NCBI GenBank assembly: GCA_030737835.1
Contig: CM060856.1
Location: 3,258,952 to 3,322,951 of the forward strand
Reading direction: 5' to 3'
Length of the DNA stretch: 64,000 bases
Source: Acorus gramineus
Taxonomy: Eukaryota; Streptophyta; Magnoliopsida; Acorales; Acoraceae
Shown piece after piece: positions 55,635 through 64,000 of the stretch. Numbering within the stretch: the first letter of the stretch is position 1; every line of letters starts with the position of its first letter. The position numbers were made by a program, and so were the translations under genes. The notes beneath the pieces are model-generated. The model was not told the DNA's origin, made no database searches, and was given only the letters and a program-made list of their open reading frames with translations.

Positions 55635-56261
55635 GGAGAAGGGGCTAAACACCTCGGAATTTGAATCCGAAAACACCGGGGTGTAGATCGGGACCGGATC
55701 TAACCTTTCTATGTTTTGGGTTTTAAGCTTTGAGTACCCTAGGTGGCTCAAAACTAAGAAAGGGAGAGAGGGGGAGAGAGAAAGTGAGTTTGAGAAGATG
55801 ATGAATAGTGCTAGGCAACATTTGCTACCCACTTAAATAAGTCAAACCACTCTTAATTAGGGTTAAGCAAGCTTAATTAGGGTTTAAGTGGGTTTTAAGT
55901 GGGATTGACTTAGGTCAACCCAACCACACAAAAAAACAAAAAGGGTTGACCAAGTCATGGGCCCACTTTGACCGAGTCAACTCTCCCAATGACTTCTCGC
56001 TCGGTCAAAACCCGGATACGCCTCGGAACTGCGAAATTCTGAAACGTACCGGAATTCGATGAAAATTTCGTGAGTGGCTTAGAATGGCACCAGGACACAT
56101 AATATGCAGTTAGATTTTCAATCGGAGTCCTCAAACACAGGACGATAGCTAACAGTCCAAAATTTTGCGGTTCCGATCGAAAAATGAAAAAAACTCAAAA
56201 ACTGCCAAAATGCTCCAATGGTTACCAGCAGGCTAAAAAGTGACACATATATAACATTAAC

Positions 56262-56929
56262 AACCCCGATGATTTACTGTTTCACATTTTATTCAACCGA
56301 ATATAAGTTTAAAATTTTTATTTTCATTCTATATTGCAAAAGAAATTTCTAAGTAATAATAAAAGAAATTATATCCTTTCAAATTAGCTAATTTTTTTTA
56401 TAATTCAAATAAAAATATGTTTATATTTTAATAAAAATTATAATCTATACATATTAAAAAATATTCAAATATTACATAATTTTATATTTCTATTCTAAAA
56501 GAACTCTTGTTGGTTAAACATTCCACAACTGAATATTTAGATTCACAAATAAAATATTTTCAATCAAAATACATGTGATAATATAAGATGAAATAAAAGA
56601 TAAGAACGATAATATTTTTTATAACACAAATATACGGAGAGGAAAGAAAATGGAGAAGTTTGTGAAGATTTTAAGGATTTGCTGTTTCATGAAAAACAGC
56701 GTACGGTTCTCTCTATCCGATCCCAAAATCGGGATTTTAAGGCAGCTACTGAACTTATTTTTCGCAACCACTTTTTTCTGAGATATCCAAACACATTCCC
56801 TATAATCACTTTTCCTCAAAGGTAGCGCATAATGAAGTTTTACGTCAAAACAAACGCACCCTTAGTGTATTTCCAACAATCGAAAAGCAGATTTTATTTT
56901 ATAAACACTAGTTTTTTATTGTGCATATA
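56262..56929. other. AT-rich flank of the nested stack
   Basis: Right part of the Harbinger-like element to 56861, then about 65 bases before copia coding similarity begins. No gene is supported. Confidence 0.45.
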
Positions 56930-58779
56930 ATAACTCAAGAGGCCAACATGATGACTATTGGATCGATCCCTAATGACCAACTTGTTACTTACAATCCTGA
57001 AATAAATTATGCATGTCTTCGTATAGATTGGTTGATTGATACGGGGGTGAATGCCCATATTTGTGATGATCACTCAGTTTTTTCTACTTATCATGGTATA
57101 GAAGGAAGCAGTGTAAAAATGAGCAACTCGAATGTAGCAAGGGTGGTTGGAGAGGAATGTGTTGACTTGAAGTTCATTTCAGAAAATGTCCTTTCTCTTC
57201 ACTATGTACAACATGTACTTGCAATGAGAAGAAACATTATTAGTGGATCACTTCTTATCAAATGTGGCTATGAATTGCTATTTAAAAGTAATACGGTTGT
57301 TATTACTCGTTGTGGGTCATTCATAGGAAAAGGCTATATATATAGCCTTTTTGATATATATAATTGGGATAGCATAAATGTGTGAAGGCCTTTTTGATAT
57401 ATATATGAACTCATGTAGTGCTCAATGTTCATCTATTTCTTATAATGTTGTTTCTTTTGATGATTGGCATGGTAGACTTGGACATGCGAATCATAGAACT
57501 ATAAAAAAGAATGATGGCTTTAGATCTTATTGTAAATCTCATGTTGAATCTAATCGATGTGAAATTTGCATTCAATCTAAACTTCCTAAACAACCTTTTA
57601 ATTCAGATGCTAGAGATACTATTCTATTAGAATTAATACATAGTGATATTTGTGATTCTAATAGAGTTGTAATTAAAGGAGGGTAAGAAATATTTTATCA
57701 CTTTTATTGATGATTTTTCTAAATTTTGTTTTGCATATCTTGTAAGGACTGAAGATGAGGCTCTTGATAAATTCACCTCTTATACGACCTTGATAGAAAA
57801 TCAAACAGAAAAACAAATTAAGAGGCTAAGGTCTGATACAGGGGTACATGTCTATTTCTTTTAGTAGATATTGTGAGGATCATAGAATCATTCATGAAGT
57901 CACTGCTCCATGCAGTCCTCAATCTAATGGTGTGGCTGAACGAAAGAACATGACCTTATTAGACATTGTAAATTGTATGTTATGTAGTTCGGGATTACCC
58001 GACAACTTGTGGGGAGAAGCACTACTTACCGCTTGTCACACACTTAATATAGTGCCTCATAAATCGAATAATAAATCTCCCTATGAGTTGTTGCATAACA
58101 GAAAACCTAGTCTAAAATATCTTAAAGTGTCCAGGTGCTCTAAATTTGTTGATGATATTTTTACTGGATATGCAGAAAATAGTTATGCTTATAGATTTTT
58201 ATTATTAAATCTGATGTGTATGGTATTGTTGTGAATACTATATGTGAACTTAAAGATGCAATGTTCTTTGAAAATATTTTTTCAATGAAAAATAAATCGC
58301 ATATGACACCTCAAAATGTGAATGGCATTGCTTCTACTAGTGCAGTTAATGTGAGGCATGAATCTCCTATAGAACAAAGAAGAAGTAAGATGCCAAGGGT
58401 TGAAAAAAACTTTTGGTGATGATTATCTTACTTATTTGGTGGAAGAGGATCCTTTGACATTTCATGAGGCTATTGCTTCTATTGATTTTGTCTTTCTGAA
58501 GGAGGTGATTCAAAGTGAAATGAATTCTATAAAATCAAATAATACTTGGATCCTAACAGATTTATCACCGAGGTTTAAAACCATTGGTTTGTAAATGGAT
58601 GTTTAAAAGAAAACTTAGACATGATGATTCTTTAGAGAAATTCAAGGCTAGGCTTGTTGAAAAGGTGTATAAACAAAAAGATATATTATCTTGATACTTA
58701 TTCTCTTGTGACTCGAATGACACTATTCTTGTGCTTATTTTCTTAGCATCCATTCATCTACAGAGATTTTTCAATAGCA

Positions 58780-59695
58780 ATGAGTTGGTACTTGATGCTG
58801 ATGGTCAAGTGATTATGATCATCCACCTATTCAAGAAATTATAATCTACAGAAGTCTATAATAACAAAGTTATTATTACATGTAAATCAAACTGAAATTT
58901 TCATAATAAGATGAATCAGTAGATTAGATTTCACATACCCTATACATAGGGCATAAATAAAACTTTCGGCCTTTGTTATGCTCTTGACGGGAAGTCTTGA
59001 TCACATAATCACCTTTCTTTCATCGACATTCACATGGTGGAATGTAGGCATAAGAAGGCATGCATATCACACTACTTGAAGCCTATAATGACCCAAAAAA
59101 AAAAACACAAAACTTGATTTAGGCATTTCAACAAACATATAACACCCCTGTTTCAACTTATACTCAGAAAACACATCCAAATTAGCCAATTAGCTTCTTT
59201 GTCAACTATATTAATCAAGATTCTAAACCCAAAAACACAAAAAAATTACACTCATAGAATCTGACATTGGTGACTGCTAAGGAGGATTTGCACTAACTTG
59301 AAAACCATAGATGGAGGAAGATCCCAATGAGCCGAAGATGGGTCACTAGTTGGTCGTGGATGGGGGAGGCATATGTAAGGGTGCTGGTTAGGAAAAGATG
59401 GAGAGTTAGGTGACCGTTGTCTTGGGTATTTAAAGGCAAATTTTTTTTTTTTGGAGAAGATGAGGTCATTTTGGTAATTTGGACTAAAACCGATTTTAAC
59501 TATTTTTCAGGGACTTATACGAATGCAATTTTGGATGTCTATCGTTAATGATAACGGAATATTCGGGTTGATGTTATCTAATTTAACTCAGGGAGGAAAA
59601 TAATTAAGAGTAGGACAAAAGGTAGGGACCTATATCGATTTTTCAGAGTTTACAAGGACCTAATATAATTCATGAGACTAAATTTTTTTTGTCGA
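58780..59695 (-). mobile_element. Unclassified insertion in the copia reverse transcriptase
   Basis: Coding similarity to copia stops near 58780 and resumes near 59697. The insert is non-coding. Its right part, with CAGGGACTTATACG, TTAACTCAGGGAGG and AGGGACCTATAT, resembles the ends of the foldback element at 26422-27745. On the minus strand a TATA-like TTTAAATACCC (near 59430) is followed by leader-like DNA. A Mutator-like end with an outward-in promoter is one reading. Both limits are approximate. Confidence 0.4.
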
Positions 59696-61021
59696 GTATG
59701 TTTGACATGAATGATTTAAGTGAAGCATGCATAATATTAGGTTTAAAAGTAGTTAATTCATGTGATGATTATTTTATTTCTCAGTCACATTACATTGAAA
59801 AAATGTTCAAATTTTTTTGGTTATTTTGATTTTAAACATGTGAGTACTCCTTTTGATTGTAGTATTAAACTAAGGGAAAATACATGTGATAATGTTTTTC
59901 AACATAAGTATTCTCAGATCATTGGTAATTTGATGTATCTTTCAAATTGTACTAGACCGGATATTGCATTTGCTGTGAGTAGACTCAGTAGATATACTAA
60001 TTGTCCTGAGAAAACTCATTGGAATGCTTTAGAATGGTTACTTAGATATTTGAAAGGTACCATGTCCCTTGCATTGAATTATACTAGATTTTCTCTTGTC
60101 TTAGAAAGATATTTTGATACTACTTGGATAATTGATACTAGTGATGCAAAAGGAAATATTGGTTATCTTTTCACTTTAGCAGGCAGGGCTGTAGCATGGA
60201 GGTAAGCAAAACAGGCTTTATTTTCTCCATCCACCATGGAGTTTGAGTTAATAGTTCTCAATGCTACGAGCACTGAGGCGGAATGGCTTAAAGGTCTTTT
60301 GACCGACATTCAATTGTTGAATAAGCCAATTCCTGCAATTTTTATACTTTGTGATTGCCAAGCTGCAATAGCAAAGCCAAAGAATAAAAATTCAAATGAT
60401 AAAATGAGGAGACATATTCTCATTAGACTGAAGTCCTTAAGGCATTTGCTTACCCATGGGATAATATCTTTGGACTATGTGAAGTCAACATTAAATATTA
60501 TTGATCTTCTCACTAAAGCTTTATCGAGAAAGCTTGTTGATGAATCATCGAGGAAGATGGGTGACCTCAGTGGCATCCCAACCTGAATGACTGGAGATCC
60601 CAAAAAACAGGTTCAATGTGGAAAACAAACTGAGAGTGACCTAGAGGAGCACAAAAATAGAGAATTTTCTCTAAGCCCCTTCTTATGATGATGATGCTCA
60701 TTCTGTAATAAAAAAAGGATGAGTTTAAAAACTCTTAATGAAATTCAAGACTTACGAGCAAGATGTCTTGTTACATAGCATCATTTGAGAATTCACCTAA
60801 GTGAGTGCATATGGTCGTTTGGCCGCGATCTATGAGAAGTAGAGCTTGTCTCTAGAGCACTCATGAAAGATGATATCAGCGCATGGATGTAACGCTATCC
60901 AGTGGAACACCTTTATAAGTCTATACTATGTGTGTATCTTGATAAAATCTTCACATAAGGGTTTGAATTCATCAAGACTTGCTTTACTCAGATTTGTGGG
61001 GGTAAAATCTTTATACACTAA

Positions 61022-61363
61022 GGCCCCATTTGGTTGCGCGTGGGGGCGCGCTTTTGCTTTTTGAAAAGCTGAAAAGCTAAAAGCGTGCAGCCAAATGGGG
61101 CAGCTTTTTACAGAATCAGAAGCTGGATTCCTTTTAATTTTTCCCTCGAAATCTGTGTTTTAAAAAGCTCAGAAACAACGCTTTTTGGTCGGAATCGATT
61201 TTTTGAATTGAAAAGCAACTTTCTCTGCCAAACATTAAACTCATTTCAAATATTGATTCCTGATTTTAAAAAAATCATCCCAAAAAAGTCAAGGTCTAAA
61301 ATCATCTAAAAAAGCAGCTTCATTCCAAAAGCTACTTTTCAATATGTGTTTCCAAACGGACCC
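61022..61363. mobile_element. Tourist-type MITE, 342 bp, TAA target
   Basis: TAA lies at 61019-61021 and 61364-61366. Ends are GGCCCCATTTGG and, read inverted, GGGTCCGTTTGG, typical of Tourist/PIF-Harbinger MITEs. Subterminal AAAAGCTG/CAGCTTTT motifs add further inverted pairing. It sits in the tail of the copia element. Confidence 0.85.
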
Positions 61364-61463
61364 TAAGTAAAGGTTCAAGTCTTGTCGATACATTTATCCA
61401 TGCACAATATTAGTTTAGGAGACCTATTTTAAAATGAAAAAATAAAATAATATTGTGGGAGAT

Positions 61464-61576
61464 TGTTGTAAAATTATTTTATTTTTATGAATTAATTGTT
61501 TTCACGGTGTGCATGTTTTGTTTTTTAAATACTAAATTTGTGTGGCATTAAATGGGTGATAGTTTGATTTTTTTTT
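61464..61576 (+). repeat. Start of the copia 3' LTR
   Basis: TGTTGTAAAATTATTTTATT follows the polypurine-like tract. It matches the LTR relic at 37475-37740 and is overtaken by a chromovirus-like LTR near 61577. Confidence 0.6.
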
Positions 61577-64000
61577 TTAAGGTATAACAGGCCCAAACTT
61601 GCTATGCCTGTGTCATTCGGAGTCTTATTTTTTTATCGAAGTCGCTAAAATTTTGACTTTTAGCTACCTGCGGGAGTTGGAGTACTCTGATTGAAAATCT
61701 GACTGTATATTATCGGTCATGGTACTGTTTGGTCACACCCATAAAAATTTCATCAAATTGTCGTGGGTGCGCTCGAGAGCCCCCGCACCTCCCCCTTTCC
61801 CTTCCCCTCCTTTGGTAAGCCTTTCCCTCTTCTTTTTTAGTTTTGTAGCACATTTGGGTGCTGTTGGGAGGATGTTTTTATGTGTAATTGCTGCTGCACA
61901 TGAGGTGTTTGTGTTTATGCATGGATGGTGGTGGTTTTGTGTGGTAGTAAGGAAGATTTGTGTCTCTTTAAGATCCTTGTGGAACTAGTACCTAGAGGCA
62001 TATATTGAGGCTTATGTCTTCATGTAATATGATCGTCTATGTGTCTAGAGGTTATATATGAAATTTGGTGTTATTATGATATCTATGTTGTGAGTTAGAA
62101 CCTGTTTGCATGGACTATCCAGATTCGTGTAGGAATTGACCAGTGTCTGGAAATATTTTACTTCGAGCATTTAGAGATTATATAAGATTATGATGTCTTC
62201 ATGGATTATGATCCCAACATGTCCAAGAATGTATATGATGTATTTAATACTTTTCGGATGTGTATTTGGTGTTGTGGAGATCAAATTGTAGAGCTGGTTG
62301 CAGTAGATTTACCAGCTTGGCTTGATTGTGTGTCAAAGAGTTGTTATGCATGTTGTGGAAACTATCAGGAGTTAGGTAGTCTTTGTTTTAGGTACTCACC
62401 CCTTTTGATGCCCTTTTCTTGCATATCTCATCGGTTGGATGCGCGATGACCCGGGCATCGGTGATTGGTTCGATCCAACCCTTCGAGAAGCGTTGGATGC
62501 ACGTAGTCGTGCGTCGCGCATCCGTTGGGCACCCTGACTATACAACTTATTTAGATAAGTAGTATGGACATGTCTGACCCATAATATGCTAGCTATTTAC
62601 ATGCTAGGTTATTATAGCTCGTATATTGCGTAGAACCCTCTTATTCTACCTTATATTGGCCTATGTATAGTATTTATGTGTGAATGATTATGGTTGCATG
62701 TATCTTGTGTATTTATATGGGTGTATAGAATATGGCATGACTTAGGTAATCCCTTCTAGTAATATTACCTTATTATTAGTAATATCCAGCATGATTAAGC
62801 CTGGGTTAATAAACAGGCACATGGCTAATATTCCCTTGCAATAAGACTCGAGGGCGTGGTGTAGTTGTTGCACACATGCTAATGGGGCAGAGCTATGACC
62901 AACTTCTAAAGATGATGATCTCTCTCTCACCCTCTCTCTTTGTGCGAATTGAGTAAGTAGATGTGGTTCCTACTTGACTTAGGTTCATTTGGGAATATTG
63001 GCATGCACCTGTTAATGCGCGAGATCGTGCTTGATCCTTCCCTTTTAAGTTGGTGATATCCAACGCATGTTAGGGTATACTTGTATGCTTGTATGATTAA
63101 TGGCCTTGTATGCATGTTTAATTAGGCCATACCATGTATGCATGATATGTTGTTTATGCTTTTATTCATGTTAGGGAGTACCCCCATGATTAATTATTAT
63201 GTTATCGTGCATGTGGTTTATGTAGATAACTACGGTATAATTCTTTTATTATGTTATGTGCATGTTAGAGTAATTGTGCCTACCCGTGCTAGGCATGGGT
63301 ATGAGACTTAGTCGGGTTGTATATTATTAGTTAGAGCGCAGGCGATATAATCGCCCTTGCATCCGTGTGATGCACTCATTAGGAATTCAGGAGAATTCAT
63401 TATTGTATCGGTTTTGTTAAACTAGTGGCCATGGCATTAAGTTAGGCCTACCCGTGCCACGTGCGTGTATGAACTGCCTATTGGGTTATATGCCTTTAGC
63501 TTATTTCTGCGCGAGAGCAAAGGTAACTCCTTGCGTCCGAGTGACGCATCTGTGTGGGAGTTCAAGAGTATTCAATATTATCGGTATGTGATTATCGAGA
63601 GTAGTTGACTTTTCCATTGGGTTCGCTTTGCGAACATGGAGTATTTCCTCTCAATATCGTCCGTGTTGAAGCGGCCCGGGTTGTAGCTGTCCTGATAGAG
63701 GGCCCCCACCTATAGGTACTATCTATGCATGCGGCAAAATGTACTGATCATGGGAGTATACCAGGTAGAAGCTAGCTGAGAGAGGGCTAACGAATGATAT
63801 TGCGAGAGTGGAATCGTTCTCCTCTTCGTCGGATCTGTGTCGATGCTACCCGGCGTTGTAGCTGTCCTAACAGAGGGCCTCTACTTGTAAGTAATATCGA
63901 TGCATGCGGCAAGATGTATTGATCATGGGAGTATACCAGGTAGAGGCTACTCGGGAGAGGGTTACCGGATGACAAAGGGTGTAGAGCAAACGGAATTTAC
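61577..64000 (+). mobile_element. Chromovirus-like LTR, third family, runs off the window
   Basis: Layout follows the LTRs at 39855 and 13929: a start block with GCCTGTGTCATTCGGAG and ACTCTGATTGAAAATCTGAC; a donor-like TTTG/GTAAGCC at 61815; the conserved mini-exon block (ATCTCATCGGTTGGATGCGCG, about 62435-62460); a paired GGATGCACG...GTGCGTCGCGCATCC stretch; and direct repeats of about 175 bp at the right. Unlike the other two families, the acceptor position reads CTTGCAT rather than CTTGCAG, and the body lacks the long GC-rich part. The left edge is approximate. Confidence 0.6.
63681..64000. repeat. Direct repeats, about 175 bp, in the third-family LTR
   Basis: TTGTAGCTGTCCT starts at 63681 and again at 63856, followed in both by GAGGGCC, ATGCATGCGGCAA and GGGAGTATACCAGGTAGA. 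The same block occurs within 44960-45180 of the chromovirus internal region. Confidence 0.8.

Larger units (their letters stand above)
39161..56256 (-). mobile_element. Inverted solo LTR (chromovirus-type), split by two later insertions
   Basis: On the minus strand it begins TGTTATATATGTGTCAC at 56256 and ends GGGGCGTGACA at 39161. TTAAC flanks it on both sides (39156-39160 and 56257-56261), a perfect 5-bp target duplication. Its own sequence is 39161-39854, 50503-52317 and 55635-56256, about 3.1 kb. The rest is two insertions of the same LTR family in the opposite orientation. No internal domain remains, so it is a solo LTR and the oldest LTR of the stack. Confidence 0.9.
38392..56861. mobile_element. 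Harbinger-like element hosting the nested LTR stack
   Basis: TTA lies at 38389-38391 and again at 56862-56864. The ends GGGTCTGTTTGATTTCATG and, read inverted, GGGTGCGTTTGTTTTGACG agree at about 17 of the first 22 bases when extended through GTAA, and suit PIF/Harbinger-type termini with a TTA target. Without the LTR insertion at 39161-56256 it would be about 1.4 kb of AT-rich DNA with no transposase, so it would be non-autonomous. The pairing of the two ends is inference, because 17 kb now separates them. Confidence 0.5.
56930..61576 (+). mobile_element. Broken Ty1/copia element, second lineage
   Basis: Parts: protease (about 57028-57110, WLIDTGVNAHIC); pre-integrase zinc region (about 57460-57690, HGRLGHANHRTI and CEICIQSKLP); integrase (about 57690-58140, CSPQSNGVAERKN); reverse transcriptase pieces (about 58400-58770 and 59700-60010); RNase H (about 60010-60583, TRPDIAFAVSRLSRY and LTKALSRKL); an untranslated tail; a polypurine-like TGTGGGAGAT; and the start of a 3' LTR at 61464. 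It holds an unrelated insertion (about 58780-59695) and a Tourist MITE (61022-61363). Gag and the 5' LTR are not seen. Many breaks; old. Confidence 0.85.

Overview
This is a stretch of a flowering-plant nuclear genome. The only gene that looks intact is an intronless secreted subtilase of the plant SBT1 type. It sits in AT-rich DNA crowded with plant LTR retrotransposons (Ty1/copia and Ty3/gypsy, most with the plant tRNA-Met primer site TGGTATCAGAGC), MITEs and hAT pieces. The species cannot be fixed from the sequence. The high GC of the subtilase ORF against AT-rich surroundings would suit a monocot, magnoliid or other GC3-rich lineage, but that is inference.

Layout. 1-281: right end of a hAT-type element rich in GGGTCGGGTCC. 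About 719-3999: a gypsy-like LTR carrying a second, inverted solo LTR. 4000-7190: intergenic DNA with MITE remnants. 7191-10143: the intact subtilase with promoter and 3' end. 10537-13928: a broken Tat-like gypsy element whose LTR carries five 60-bp hairpin repeats. 13929-16308: part of a chromovirus-type LTR with a GC-rich leader intron. 16309-17530: part of a small non-autonomous LTR element encoding 13-residue repeats. 18180-24607: a duplicate of the subtilase block, now a pseudogene, interrupted by two copia fragments (18253-19925 and 22055-23780). 24608-29898: AT-rich DNA with a long-armed foldback element (26422-27745), a MITE, a possible exon fragment and another MITE. 29899 to about 35740: a broken Tork-like copia element containing a second, inverted copy of the 13-residue-repeat element, a hAT piece and a captured RRM-type gene fragment. 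35760-38391: LTR and LINE relics and MITEs. 38392-56861: a nested stack, in which a Harbinger-like element contains an inverted solo LTR, which contains a two-LTR gypsy element (itself holding a complete hAT element) and another solo LTR. 56930-61576: a second broken copia element with a Tourist MITE near its end. 61577-64000: another chromovirus-type LTR that runs off the window.

The two subtilase copies come from one local duplication; only the first keeps an open frame and complete catalytic set. Everything else is mobile DNA or its debris. The most unusual signals are an apparent leader intron plus 36-39-nt mini-exon shared by three LTR families, the small LTR element with the 13-residue repeats, the depth and clean junctions of the nested stack, and a natural open frame that fuses a copia gag to the subtilase C-terminal domain.
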